Shown piece after piece: positions 36,388 through 45,890 of a stretch of DNA of 64,000 bases (its first letter is position 1; every line of letters starts with the position of its first letter). This stretch comes from Rivularia sp. T60_A2020_040 (GTDB lineage Bacteria; Cyanobacteriota; Cyanobacteriia; Cyanobacteriales; Nostocaceae): the NCBI GenBank assembly GCA_015272215.1, contig JACYMD010000021.1:1-64000 (forward strand). Reading direction: 5' to 3'. Under the pieces are notes generated by a model. The model was not told the DNA's origin, searched no databases, and worked only from the letters and a program-made list of their open reading frames with translations. A program made the translations under genes and the position numbers.

Positions 36388-37256
36388 AAAAAAATAAATT
36401 TAGAAAACATCAACAATACGAAGCTATTTATACTCCAGAAAGTTTATTGAGACATCCTTCCAGATTATTTAAACAAATGTGGTTGGATTTATTAGGTTCT
36501 CGCGAATTAGCTTGGAGATTGTTAGTAAGAGATATCAGCGCTCAATATCGTCAGTCATTTTTAGGAATAATTTGGGCTTTTATTCCACCAATAGTCATGG
36601 CTGCGGGATTCACTCTTGCTAGTCAAGCTAAGGTGATTAATGTTGGGGAAACAGATTTACCTTATCCAGCTTATGTAATGTTTAGTACGGCTTTATGGCA
36701 AACCTTTGTAGATGCCATCAATGGTCCAGTAAAAGCAGTAACAGAAGCTAAACCGATGCTAGCAAGAGTTAACTTTCCTAGAGAAGCTTTAATATTAGCA
36801 AAATTAGGAGAAGTTTTTTTTAATTTTGCCATCAAATTAATTTTAATTACCGGATTATTTCTCTATTTTCGCGTACCCGTAAGTTGGACAGTATTCATAG
36901 CACCAGTCGCTTTAATTCATTTAATTTTTTTAGGTACATTTATCGGTGTTTTGCTATCACCTTTAGGAGTTTTATATCAAGATGTATCCAAAGGATTAAC
37001 TTTACTAACGAGTTTTTGGCTGTTTTTAACTCCTGTGGTTTATCCAGTTCCCACACAAGGAATTTTCGGTAGTATAGTTAAACTAAATCCTGTTACTCCC
37101 CTGCTCGTGACAACACGAGAACTTGCAACTACGGGAATTGTATCGGAACCCGTCGGATTTTGGATTGTCAGTGTTATTACTATAATTGGATTATTTGTAA
37201 CCTGGATTGGATTTCGTCTGGCAATGCCTTTTGTGGTTGAGAGAGTAAGTTCTTAA
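36384..37256 (+). CDS. wzm: Polysaccharide ABC exporter, permease (Wzm type)
   Basis: A 290-residue ABC-2 type membrane protein. A basic cytoplasmic start is followed by LLVRDISAQYRQSFLGIIWAF, the standard gate-helix start of Wzm/TagG permeases. About six membrane spans follow, including TLLTSFWLFLTPVVYPV. It would form the channel for moving a lipid-linked glycan across the plasma membrane with the ATPase encoded 3 bp downstream. The start is TTG 36384, overlapping the stop of a small upstream frame. No internal ATG would keep the N-terminal domain. Confidence 0.88.
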   Translation: MKKNKFRKHQQYEAIYTPESLLRHPSRLFKQMWLDLLGSRELAWRLLVRDISAQYRQSFLGIIWAFIPPIVMAAGFTLASQAKVINVGETDLPYPAYVMFSTALWQTFVDAINGPVKAVTEAKPMLARVNFPREALILAKLGEVFFNFAIKLILITGLFLYFRVPVSWTVFIAPVALIHLIFLGTFIGVLLSPLGVLYQDVSKGLTLLTSFWLFLTPVVYPVPTQGIFGSIVKLNPVTPLLVTTRELATTGIVSEPVGFWIVSVITIIGLFVTWIGFRLAMPFVVERVSS

Positions 37257-37259
37257 ATT

Positions 37260-38549
37260 ATGACTAGTTTAATAAACAGAAAAATTGACACGCAGCCCGA
37301 TGAAACTGAAGTCGTGATTTCAGTTGAAAATGTTTCTAAAAAGTTTTGTCGAGACTTAAAACGCTCTTTATTTTACGGTTTACAAGATATCGCGACTGAA
37401 GTTACGGGTGGAAAAAGAAAAAGCGATAGTTTACGTAAAAATGAATTTTGGGCGCTCAAAGATGTTAATTTTCAATTACATCGAGGTGAAGCTCTGGGGT
37501 TAGTTGGTTCTAATGGTGCGGGAAAAAGTACCATATTACGAATTATCAGTGGTTTAATTAAACCTGATACTGGAACGGTAAAAGTTAAAGGTAGAGTTGC
37601 TCCTTTAATTGCATTGGGAGCTGGTTTTAATCCTATTTTATCGGGACGAGAAAATATTTACGCTAATATGTCAATTCTCGGTTTAGAAACCGCAGAAATT
37701 GAAAAGAGATTTGATGAAGTTGTCGAATTTGCTGAAATTGCCGACGCAATTGACGCACCAGTTCAAACTTATAGTTCGGGAATGGCTGCACGATTGGGAT
37801 TTGCTTGTGCTGTTCACATCGAACCCGATATTTTATTAATAGATGAAGTCCTTGCGGTGGGTGATATCAAATTTAAAATGAAGTGCCATCGGAAATTATC
37901 TGAATTACGTAAAAAAGGCACGGCGTTTATATTAGTTACTCATAATTCACATAGCATATTAAATATATGTGAAACTTCTATTTTTTTGAAAAAAGGTCAA
38001 CTAATTGCTTCTGGAGACACCGAGAAAGTAATTCGTACATATGAAGAAGACCTTTGTTTGAGTGGTAAAGGAAATGCTTTGGGAAGAATGGTTTTACCAC
38101 CTAAACCCAAAGAAAAAAGTAATGGTTTAGACATAGTTTCGCTATGCTTTAAAGACGAACAAGATAATAATTTAGAAACTTTATTTACTGGTGAACCAGC
38201 ATATTTAAGTGTAGAATGTAAATCCTACGAGCATATTAATAGTGGCAACTTAGGTATGTTAATCACGGCATTATCTGGAGGAGAAGGTCTTGTATTATAT
38301 CTGACTACTGCCAGCGATAATCAAGAGTTAGTCATTCCTGTAGGTAAATCCGAAATCCGAATGTATATGCCTTATTGTTCCATGGTTCCCGGCGTATATA
38401 GTGCCAGAATTTATATTCGTAATGGCGTATATTCCTATGATATTGTGGAATCTTTCCGATTTACAGTCAAAGCAAATAGAACTATTAGCAGATGTCAATT
38501 TTATCAACCAAGAGAATGGCAGGTTTTAGTTAGTGAGAGCAACCTATGA
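37260..38549 (+). CDS. wzt: Polysaccharide ABC exporter, ATP-binding protein (Wzt type)
   Basis: A 429-residue ATPase. Walker A GSNGAGKST is at 83-91, the signature YSSGMAARLGFA is near 178, and Walker B ILLIDEVLAVGD follows. Residues about 280-425 form an extra beta-rich domain (VSLCFKDEQDNNLETLFTGE ... FRFTVKANR), the Wzt C-terminal domain that in O-antigen exporters recognises the capped non-reducing end of the glycan. Its presence points to export of a terminated polysaccharide. It lies 3 bp after the permease. Confidence 0.92.
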   Translation: MTSLINRKIDTQPDETEVVISVENVSKKFCRDLKRSLFYGLQDIATEVTGGKRKSDSLRKNEFWALKDVNFQLHRGEALGLVGSNGAGKSTILRIISGLIKPDTGTVKVKGRVAPLIALGAGFNPILSGRENIYANMSILGLETAEIEKRFDEVVEFAEIADAIDAPVQTYSSGMAARLGFACAVHIEPDILLIDEVLAVGDIKFKMKCHRKLSELRKKGTAFILVTHNSHSILNICETSIFLKKGQLIASGDTEKVIRTYEEDLCLSGKGNALGRMVLPPKPKEKSNGLDIVSLCFKDEQDNNLETLFTGEPAYLSVECKSYEHINSGNLGMLITALSGGEGLVLYLTTASDNQELVIPVGKSEIRMYMPYCSMVPGVYSARIYIRNGVYSYDIVESFRFTVKANRTISRCQFYQPREWQVLVSESNL

Positions 38550-38816
38550 ATTGCGAATAATACAGTTGAATCTGAAAGTCATACCCCAGCAAATTTGATA
38601 ATTAATTAATAAATAATATTTTATGCCTATAGAAGGAAGACATTTGAGCATCAAAGGTGAGAAAAGATGTAAATGCAGTTTAATTTATTGAATTAGAAAA
38701 GAATATCTATTTTTTGATAATTTAATTATTAACTATTATTAACCAATGAAGTTGACTCGAATAAGTAAAAACAACTTTTTGCCAGTTACAACATTCAATA
38801 AGCGGGTGTATTGCAA

Positions 38817-39716
38817 ATGACAAATCCTTTATTAAGTATAATCATTCCTACTCATAACCGTCCTCAACTTGTAATTAGGGCAGTAAAAAGTGCTTTAGAG
38901 CAAACGATGGAGAACTTAGAAGTAATTGTTGTTGATGACGCTTCTCAAATTCCTCCAGAATTACCTCAAGATAGCAGACTAAGAATGATTAGACTTCCAA
39001 AACCCAGCGGTGGAGCTGCTGCTCGTAATGTTGGTACTAAAGCCGCTTGCAGTCGTTGGGTGACTTATTTAGATGATGATGATAGACTTCTTCCCAATAT
39101 GGCTAGTGTATCGTTAAAGGCTTTATCAGAAAATACTTCCAAAAGTCCAGTAGCAGTTATTTCTGGCTTAGAAGCCGTTGATGCTCAAGGAAAAGTATCC
39201 CACAAGCGAATACCACCAAAGCTACGTAAACAAGGTAGTCACTTCTTTCTAGAAGAACTGGAGCTAGGCTATTCATACAATACCAAACAGACGTTGGTTG
39301 TGGAAAAAAAAGTAATTGAGCAAATTGGTGGCTGGGATGAAACATTTCGCTCTCGGGTTCATTCCGAACTTTTTTTACGTCTTAATCCAGCCTGTTCTAT
39401 AATCGGTTTACCAGTTGTGACTTATCAGCTTACAGCCCATGAAGGACCAAGAGTGTCCCGAAATGTTCAACTGCGTCAAGAAAGTTTCCAACGTTTAATA
39501 AATAAGCATGAAAATTTGTTCAAAGCACATCCTCAAATGTTCGCTTGTTTTGTATACGAACAATCTCTGATGTGCCAACAACTAAATCAACAAAGTGCTG
39601 CAATCTCTAATTTTTTATGGGCAATGCAAATAAACCCTGTTTACACCTGCAAGCGATTAATTAGACCAGTTTATTACACAATTTTTAAAAAGTCTTCTCT
39701 CGAAAAGACGGCATAA
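38817..39716 (+). CDS. Glycosyltransferase family 2
   Basis: A 299-residue GT-A enzyme from ATG 38817 (a TTG two codons upstream is less likely). LLSIIIPTHNRPQLVIRAVKS and VIVVDDASQIPPELP form the nucleotide site. WVTYLDDDDRLLPNM carries the DxD metal site. GGAAARNVGTKAA is another family landmark. The late part (FVYEQSLMCQQLN) is helical, with no membrane helix. It follows wzt by 267 bp in the same direction. Confidence 0.9.
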   Translation: MTNPLLSIIIPTHNRPQLVIRAVKSALEQTMENLEVIVVDDASQIPPELPQDSRLRMIRLPKPSGGAAARNVGTKAACSRWVTYLDDDDRLLPNMASVSLKALSENTSKSPVAVISGLEAVDAQGKVSHKRIPPKLRKQGSHFFLEELELGYSYNTKQTLVVEKKVIEQIGGWDETFRSRVHSELFLRLNPACSIIGLPVVTYQLTAHEGPRVSRNVQLRQESFQRLINKHENLFKAHPQMFACFVYEQSLMCQQLNQQSAAISNFLWAMQINPVYTCKRLIRPVYYTIFKKSSLEKTA

Positions 39717-39821
39717 ATTAAATTATTGATGTTGATGCATACTAAAAATAGTAATTACATTTATCAACATTATTTATGGGTGTATCTCACGATATTTTAA
39801 TGTACTTAGTTCAATATCAAA

Positions 39822-40862
39822 ATGCAAAAACTTGTTTCCGTAATTATTCCCAGCTTTAATGCTCAAACGTGGTTAGCAGAAGCTATTGATAGTTGTTTAG
39901 AACAAACATACCCTCATATTGAAATCATTGTAATTGATGATTGTTCCACTGATAAATCTATGGAAATCATCAAAAGTTATGGAGATAAAATACGTTGGGA
40001 ATGTCTTCCTAAAAATAAAGGCGGAAGCTACGCTAGGAATAGAGGGTTTGCTTTATCTAAAGGAGAATATATTCAATTTTTGGATGCAGACGATTTTATT
40101 TTACCAAAAAAAATAGGAACACAAGTAAATTTTTTAGAAGAAACAGGAGCAGATGCTGTTTACGGTGATTGGAGATATCAAGGGCATCAATCTAATGGGG
40201 TAATATTCCTCGATCAAATAGAAAAGCCTGAAACACAAACAGATATTCTACAATCTTTACTGGAAAATTGGTGGACTGCTGTTGCATCTTTATTTTATCG
40301 TAGAACCGCTGTTGAGAAAAGTGGTGGATGGGATGAAAGTTTATTAGCAGCACAAGATAGAGATTTTTTCATTTCGGTGGTAATGAGTGGTGCAAAAATT
40401 CTTTATCAACCTGGTTGTTATTCAATATATCGAAGATACGGTAACGTTACAGTATCAACCGCTTCAAAACCACGTTGGGTAGAAAATCACTGCAAAGTTT
40501 TACAAAAAGTAGAAACAAGACTTTTACAGCGAAATAAACAGATTCCAGTTAATTATCGTCGTGCTTTAGCTCAAGGTTACTTTGAATTAGCTAGAGATTA
40601 TATGTATATAGACTATTCACAATATTTACGATTTTTAAATAAATCTTTAGCTCTTTGTCCTGATTTTAAACATAAAAGTTCAAAAACTATCTATAATTTA
40701 GTTCAAGATATTTGTGGATTTCCTTTTAGTGAAAAAATTGTTCATCGCATACTACTTTTACAAGCATTTATAGATGCTAAAACCAATCTCCGAATCTCAA
40801 AAAAATCACGGTTAAATCCCACCGTCGATTGTGCTAATGTTGATAATTGCGTAGTACAATAA
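39822..40862 (+). CDS. Glycosyltransferase family 2
   Basis: A 346-residue GT-A enzyme. VSVIIPSFNAQTWLAEAIDS and IIVIDDCSTDKSMEII form the nucleotide site, and YIQFLDADDFILP carries the DxD. GGWDESLLAAQDRDFFI holds the acceptor-side QDRDF motif. The C-terminal part contains a TPR-like stretch, DYSQYLRFLNKSLALCPDFKH. It is probably the last enzyme of the polysaccharide cluster. Confidence 0.9.
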   Translation: MQKLVSVIIPSFNAQTWLAEAIDSCLEQTYPHIEIIVIDDCSTDKSMEIIKSYGDKIRWECLPKNKGGSYARNRGFALSKGEYIQFLDADDFILPKKIGTQVNFLEETGADAVYGDWRYQGHQSNGVIFLDQIEKPETQTDILQSLLENWWTAVASLFYRRTAVEKSGGWDESLLAAQDRDFFISVVMSGAKILYQPGCYSIYRRYGNVTVSTASKPRWVENHCKVLQKVETRLLQRNKQIPVNYRRALAQGYFELARDYMYIDYSQYLRFLNKSLALCPDFKHKSSKTIYNLVQDICGFPFSEKIVHRILLLQAFIDAKTNLRISKKSRLNPTVDCANVDNCVVQ

Positions 40863-40883
40863 CCTTTAATTAGGGAAAAACTC

Positions 40884-41078
40884 ATGAATAGAGGAAAAAT
40901 CGTCGCAATTATTACGGGTGTCATTTCCATACTTTTAGCTGTTGCTTACCTTCTAATAGTCCAAATTCTCGACTTTCGAGGGGAAATGAAACCCGCACCT
41001 ATGACTCAAGTAGAAATACATTCTCTAATAGCTACTTATAATTATATTAAAGTCATGTTAGAAGTCGGGTTTTTATGA
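40884..41078 (+). CDS. Small single-span membrane protein
   Basis: A 64-residue protein. A charged start (MNRGK) is followed by one strong membrane helix (IVAIITGVISILLAVAYLLIV), then LDFRGEMKPAP and a polar tail. The first 40 residues resemble a conserved small cyanobacterial membrane protein as I recall it. The tail after that looks replaced, and the last residues (LEVGFL) are encoded by the left arm of the inverted repeat at 41057-41126. AGGGA at 40871-40875 can serve as a ribosome site. Function unknown. Confidence 0.6.
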   Translation: MNRGKIVAIITGVISILLAVAYLLIVQILDFRGEMKPAPMTQVEIHSLIATYNYIKVMLEVGFL

Positions 41079-41126
41079 CACTTGTATTTTGTTACAGATA
41101 TTTAATCTAAAAACCCGACTTCTAAC
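41057..41126. terminator. Perfect 19-bp inverted repeat between convergent genes
   Basis: GTTAGAAGTCGGGTTTTTA (41057-41075) and TAAAAACCCGACTTCTAAC (41108-41126) pair perfectly around 32 bases. The arms overlap the 3' ends of both flanking genes, and each arm encodes LEVGFL in its gene. T runs on both strands suggest a bidirectional terminator. Confidence 0.8.
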
Positions 41127-41515
41127 GATACAACTTCAAGCTCATTAAACCCCGTTTGTTGATCAAAAGTTCGTAACAAATTAAAATCCTTTATTATACC
41201 AATAACGATTTCGGCGGTAGTATAGATAATGCAACCATCACACAGGTGTCCGCCAATCACTTTACCATGGCTATTTGCGATCGCGATGTGAAGATGTACT
41301 CCTGTGGTTGCTAAAGTACCGTTAAGAGAAAGGATTTCAAATTTTTCGCTCAATACTATACTATCATCTTGATCGGCGAAGCGAATTGTTGCTTGTTTTA
41401 AACTACCGATCGCAGTTAAAATAAATCCTGCTTGAATATTTTGTTCGACTGCAAAGTTTTTTAAAGTTTTTCGTAAATCTGTATCGGGTTTCAGTCTAAT
41501 GGGAAAAGCTTTCAT
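41102..41515 (-). CDS. PPC/DUF296 domain protein
   Basis: A 137-residue single-domain protein. IRLKPDTDLRKTLKNFAVE, AGFILTAIGSLKQATIRFAD and GVHLHIAIANSHGKVIGGHL with its His pairs match the PPC (DUF296) fold. The fold is found with AT-hooks in plant regulators and alone in bacteria, where it forms trimers. There is no AT-hook here. The molecular role of stand-alone bacterial members is not settled. The last residues (LEVGFLD) come from the inverted repeat shared with the convergent gene. Confidence 0.88.
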   Translation of the reverse strand: MKAFPIRLKPDTDLRKTLKNFAVEQNIQAGFILTAIGSLKQATIRFADQDDSIVLSEKFEILSLNGTLATTGVHLHIAIANSHGKVIGGHLCDGCIIYTTAEIVIGIIKDFNLLRTFDQQTGFNELEVVSLEVGFLD

Positions 41516-41998
41516 TCGTTTTGAAAGGTTTGTGGTACGGAATGTACGTGCTTAGTTCAATCAAAATCATAGTATTTCAATTTTGTTGCATTTACGCAAT
41601 AGTTATTTCCTTGTCAGCAGGAGATTAGTGATTTCTAAAAACTAGATACTGTTAGCGTTGAGGGAAGAGACAAATAAATACTCCCTTTCCGGCAGAAGAT
41701 TACTGATTAAAAAAACCCTTCTAGACGCAGAGTACGCTTCTTGAAAGAGGTAAAAAAGAGACGGGTAATCTTAAAGCGGGATAGGAGTAATCATACAGCA
41801 TATTGCTAATATTTACTAAACTATTAAGTGATTTTACTGAGAATTAATATTTATTTAGTAGATAATAAAATTATCTGTAGAAAGTTGGGTTTCTTTATCA
41901 ATTAGACACATTCTCAGTAAGTTTACGGAAGCGTATCCAATAAAACATTTTTAGAATATACGCAAAAGCTTCTAGTTAATATTATCAGGATGCGACAT
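41516..41998. other. Intergenic region, about 480 bp
   Basis: A divergent spacer between the PPC gene and the dynamin-family gene. The stretch 41690-41790 has several short complementary pieces (for example AGATTACT and AGTAATC), but I could not fit it to a known RNA. I see no open frame of coding type. Confidence 0.5.
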
Positions 41999-44512
41999 AT
42001 GGCAGAACTGCTGCCTCATTGCCAAAATCTAAAAAAACAAGTAGATACTATTTTACAACTTTTGCAGCAAGAACCTTCTTTAGCTTCTTGTGATGTAACC
42101 CCAACTCAAACTTCGTTGAAAAAAGCCATCTCTCCCAAGTTTGAGATTGTGTTTGCGGGTGCATTTAGTGCTGGTAAATCAATGTTAATTAATGCGCTTT
42201 TAGAGCGGGAATTGCTTTATAGTGCAGAAGGACACGCTACTGGTACGGAATGCAAAATAGAGTATGCACATCCAGAGAATGAGCGAGTTGTTCTGACTTT
42301 TTTGAGTGAAGTAGAAGTGCGAGAACAAGTTTTTTCTTTATGTGAGCAGTTGGGATTGCATAAAGTTGAGAATATTAATCAGGAAGATGCAATTGAATTA
42401 TTGCGTAAAGGATGCGAGACTATCATCCTTTCTGAAGGTGGTGAGAGTAAATCTGAGCGTGCTAAACAAGCAAAAGCCTTAATTTTGTTATTGTCGGGGT
42501 ACGTGGCAAATCGTCAGCATATCCATACGATAAATAATGCTACTTACTCCATGGAAGAATTTAATTTTAATAATCTCAAGGAAGCTGCTGGATATGCACG
42601 TCGAGGAAGTAATAGCGCAGTTTTGAAGCGAATTGAATATTATTGCAACCATCCTCTATTACAAGATGGTAACGTCATTATTGATACGCCGGGTATTGAT
42701 GCGCCGGTGGAAAAAGATGCCCAGTTGACTTATACAAAAATTCAGCATCCGGATACTTCTGCGGTAGTCTGTGTTTTAAAACCCGCGTCAATGGGTGATA
42801 TGACAAAGGCTGAAACTCAACTTTTGGAAGTAATTCGCAATAATTCTGGAATTAGGGATAGAGTTTTTTACGTTTTCAATCGGATTGATGAAAGTTGGTA
42901 CAATACCGACTTGAGACAAAGACTGGATAATTTAATTAATACCCAGTTTCAGGATGGTAGCAGGGTTTTTAAAACCAGTGGATTGTTAGGATTTTACGGT
43001 AGTCAGATTAAACAAACAAGTCAAAAAGATCGATTTGGTTTAGATTCGGTTTTTGCCGGTAAGATTCATCAAACAGATAATCAAACAAATAATCAAACTA
43101 GTAATCAAACAGATAATCAAACAAATCATACAGCAGAATTAGAAGAAGAAACGCCGCAGTTTGTATATGAATTTTTGCGTTATTGTACTGCTTCTGGTAA
43201 GTTATCTGCCGATAAATTTCGGATTTCTGTAAATAATTTTGAAAGTCGAAATCAGAATTATGTGAGAATTTTATCAGAGCAAGGAAACTTGTTAATTAAT
43301 CAATTAATTCAAGATAGTGGTGTTGAGGATTTTAAGACAGCTATTACTCGCTATCTTACTCAAGAAAAACGTTCCCAGCTATTTAAAAATTTGGCTGACG
43401 ATTTAGAAGATGTTTGTATTAAACTGAAGAAATACTATCAAGATATACAGCGCAATTTAGACAGTCAACCACAAGAAATTGAGGCAATGAAAGCTCAGGA
43501 ATTGCAACGTCTCAATCAGCAATTACAACAAGTCGGAAATGATTTTCGCAACCATATTGCAGTAGAAGTTAATCAGGTGGTAACCAATGCCTGCCATAAC
43601 TTTGAAGCCGATTTTAAGGGATTGCGAGCGCTAATGATTCACCGTTTGGATGAATTGTTAGAAACTTTCTCTGTTGCGGATACTTATAAACGTGCGACTT
43701 TGAATCATCCTCGGAATGCAACAGCACCTTTGATTGCGATTTTAGTAGAAGCATTGTATTATTTATCAAATCAGTTGGAAGATATTTTAGTAAAGTCTTC
43801 TGAGGATATTGTTGCCCGTTTCTTTCAACGTTTAAATGAAAGAATTAGTAAAGCCGAATATTATCGTCAACTATATCGTTTATTAGGTAATGATGGAGGT
43901 TTGGAACAAGAATTAGAGAATTTAAAACAGCAGATTGCTCTGGCTTTAAAAAATGCAGCGCGGGTAGAATGCGATAGATTTGTTAGAGAAAGTCCTAGAT
44001 TTTACGATGAAGGTACTTTTTCAATATATCAGTTTCGTCAAACTTTACAGCAAACTTCTCAAGCTTACGATTGTGAAAGTATGGTAGATGCGGAAGCTGC
44101 AATTAGACAATTATTAAAGCTAGATTTTGAACCAAAAGTCAGTAAAACGATTCGTATAACCTTCCGTCAAACGATTAACCAAAGTTTTAAAACTCAGCTT
44201 TTGCCAATGGCAGAAATCAAGAGTGATGAAATTTTACAACAATATCCCAAAGCACGGGCTTATTTAGAGGAAACTTTGCAAAAAGAAGCTCAAGAGAAGA
44301 TTGCTCACAACAAACTACTCTTAGATGCTGTTTCTGAAAAAATTGCCGCCTTCAACCAATCGACTTCCGGTATCAACCTTTGCTTGGAAGCGATGCAACT
44401 CTACGAGCATTTATTACCCACCATTGAGTCAGTAGAGACAGAAATAGTAGATAGTACATTATCTGAAAACAACGGTTATGCTGAAAATATAGCTCAAATT
44501 ATCGAACCTTAA
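41999..44512 (+). CDS. Dynamin-family GTPase
   Basis: An 837-residue protein from ATG 41999 (an ATG at 41990 adds three residues; AGGA at 41987-41990 spaces better to 41999). GTPase motifs: G1 GAFSAGKS (54-61), G3 DTPGIDAP near residue 235, G4 NRID. Long helical stretches follow, as in bacterial dynamin-like proteins that bend or fuse membranes. There is a Gln/Asn/Thr minisatellite at residues about 357-376. It has only moderate hydrophobic segments, so paddle-type membrane contact is more likely than spans. It is followed by KGK and HNH genes in the same direction. The target membrane is unknown. Confidence 0.88.
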   Translation: MAELLPHCQNLKKQVDTILQLLQQEPSLASCDVTPTQTSLKKAISPKFEIVFAGAFSAGKSMLINALLERELLYSAEGHATGTECKIEYAHPENERVVLTFLSEVEVREQVFSLCEQLGLHKVENINQEDAIELLRKGCETIILSEGGESKSERAKQAKALILLLSGYVANRQHIHTINNATYSMEEFNFNNLKEAAGYARRGSNSAVLKRIEYYCNHPLLQDGNVIIDTPGIDAPVEKDAQLTYTKIQHPDTSAVVCVLKPASMGDMTKAETQLLEVIRNNSGIRDRVFYVFNRIDESWYNTDLRQRLDNLINTQFQDGSRVFKTSGLLGFYGSQIKQTSQKDRFGLDSVFAGKIHQTDNQTNNQTSNQTDNQTNHTAELEEETPQFVYEFLRYCTASGKLSADKFRISVNNFESRNQNYVRILSEQGNLLINQLIQDSGVEDFKTAITRYLTQEKRSQLFKNLADDLEDVCIKLKKYYQDIQRNLDSQPQEIEAMKAQELQRLNQQLQQVGNDFRNHIAVEVNQVVTNACHNFEADFKGLRALMIHRLDELLETFSVADTYKRATLNHPRNATAPLIAILVEALYYLSNQLEDILVKSSEDIVARFFQRLNERISKAEYYRQLYRLLGNDGGLEQELENLKQQIALALKNAARVECDRFVRESPRFYDEGTFSIYQFRQTLQQTSQAYDCESMVDAEAAIRQLLKLDFEPKVSKTIRITFRQTINQSFKTQLLPMAEIKSDEILQQYPKARAYLEETLQKEAQEKIAHNKLLLDAVSEKIAAFNQSTSGINLCLEAMQLYEHLLPTIESVETEIVDSTLSENNGYAENIAQIIEP
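43067..43126 (+). repeat. In-frame 12-bp minisatellite in the dynamin-family gene
   Basis: Five copies of AATCAAACAGAT-type units encode HQTD NQTN NQTS NQTD NQTN in the GTPase-to-stalk part of the protein. Copy number could vary between strains without shifting the frame. Confidence 0.9.
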
Positions 44513-44594
44513 CGATTGATGTTGTTTCTGTGACAGAGATATCACAAAAATATTGGTAACTTAATTGAAACTTATCCTAAATTAATAGACTGAG

Positions 44595-45035
44595 ATGAAA
44601 AGTAAATTCAAACCTTTGAGTTGCAACGACGATGATGTTTTGTCTTACAAAGGTGGCTTGCTCAAATTTAGTCAGTTTAAGCAACAGTTAGAAAATGAAT
44701 TATGGGAAAAAGTCAACTATCTTCTCACAAAAGAAAATGATGGTTGTAATAGTAGAGAAAGAATATACGATTTAATTAATAATTCTTTTAGTTGCTGCAA
44801 TATCAGCGTTACCTTATCTTCACCAGAAGAAGGGAATGATTGCGAGATTCTCCGACTTGGTGCTAAAAGTTGGCAGAAAGGAAAAATTAGAAGCAATTCA
44901 TTTATCAATTTCTTTCCCAATGATAAAAGTTCTAATCAAAGAGTTCAAATTCAGTTTGATTTAGAATTTTTATCTGAAGAAAATGAAGTTAAACAGCCTC
45001 AATTATATTTTGATGATATGAGGTATGCTGCATAA
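44595..45035 (+). CDS. KGK domain protein
   Basis: A 146-residue soluble protein. NDDDVLSYKGGLLKFSQFKQ at the start and CEILRLGAKSWQKGKIR in the middle match the cyanobacterial KGK domain, a family named for the Lys-Gly-Lys signature (here in WQKGKIR) with no known function. The C-terminus is acidic. It lies 82 bp after the dynamin-family gene, same strand, and may be co-transcribed. Confidence 0.78.
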   Translation: MKSKFKPLSCNDDDVLSYKGGLLKFSQFKQQLENELWEKVNYLLTKENDGCNSRERIYDLINNSFSCCNISVTLSSPEEGNDCEILRLGAKSWQKGKIRSNSFINFFPNDKSSNQRVQIQFDLEFLSEENEVKQPQLYFDDMRYAA

Positions 45036-45323
45036 AATATCAAATAGCTTCAAGTAGTTTTTCTGGGAATATTTTAAACAAATTAATAAATAAATTAATA
45101 AACCAATTAATAAACCAATTTATTAATTAATAAATTTATTAATTAATTAATCTTATTTCCGTCTCTGGGTTTAACAGAGAATTACATTAAATTAAACAGA
45201 TATCATCTCTTTTTTCGTATCACATCAATAGAGAGATGAAAAATTAGTGACGGATTCGCATTCCAAAAAAATGTGATGCAATAAATTATCCACAAATACA
45301 AATCTAAAAATTCTAAATTAAGT
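45036..45323. other. AT-rich spacer with one DnaA-box-like site
   Basis: It contains tandem AATTAATAAACC and TTAATTAATAAA runs (45080-45155) and one perfect TTATCCACA (45286-45294). A single box with no dnaA or dnaN nearby is not enough to call an origin. Confidence 0.5.
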
Positions 45324-45890
45324 ATGGATTGTCAACTTGAATCTTTGATTGCAGACAGCGAGTTTCTTCTATTAAATAATATGGTTTTTAACGCCAATCA
45401 AATTAAAAACAATATTGTTAAAGATTTTCAACCAAGAAAGAATGATTTAAACTTTTGTCGTAAAAATATATTTTTGAAAACATATTTTCGAGAAATAAAT
45501 AATCAAGGAATATTTAACCGCATTGAATGGAAATTTGGGCTAAAAAAAGATGTTGAATGCGAATTGATGAGATTTGATCAAATTAAACAAGTCGATAAAT
45601 TGCAACTCAGAGTTATTTTAAATTTTTCGTCAACATTGCAAATAATTAATAATCATACATTTGATGACTTATCTGACAAAGAAAATCATCATCATGAATC
45701 TTTTGACTTAAAAGTCTTATTAAATTATTCTTTCCAAGAATTAGAAACTGAAGAAACACCCACAACAATACCTACAAAAATCAATTATATAGACACAATA
45801 CCTTTCCCAAATATTAATATTAATCAGCAAAACAATGAGCAAAACACCGCGTATTCCTATCCCCTCAGCAGTCAGAAAATATGTATTTGA
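45324..45890 (+). CDS. Hypothetical protein, possibly a diverged KGK relative
   Basis: A 188-residue protein, AT-rich, with a long Asn-rich tail. RIEWKFGLKKDVECELMRFD in the middle is faintly like the KGK-family core (a W..G..ECE pattern), and the gene sits directly after a true KGK gene, so distant kinship is possible (weak inference). It overlaps the next gene by 56 bp in another frame, which suggests linked translation. Function unknown. Confidence 0.6.
   Translation: MDCQLESLIADSEFLLLNNMVFNANQIKNNIVKDFQPRKNDLNFCRKNIFLKTYFREINNQGIFNRIEWKFGLKKDVECELMRFDQIKQVDKLQLRVILNFSSTLQIINNHTFDDLSDKENHHHESFDLKVLLNYSFQELETEETPTTIPTKINYIDTIPFPNININQQNNEQNTAYSYPLSSQKICI

Noticed and set aside
41690-41790. 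Possible tRNA-like or riboswitch fold
   Set aside because: Complementary pieces do not make a cloverleaf or a known aptamer pattern.
45286-45294. TTATCCACA as a replication origin
   Set aside because: Only one box, no dnaA/dnaN nearby, and the AT-rich runs are simple repeats; the evidence is too thin.
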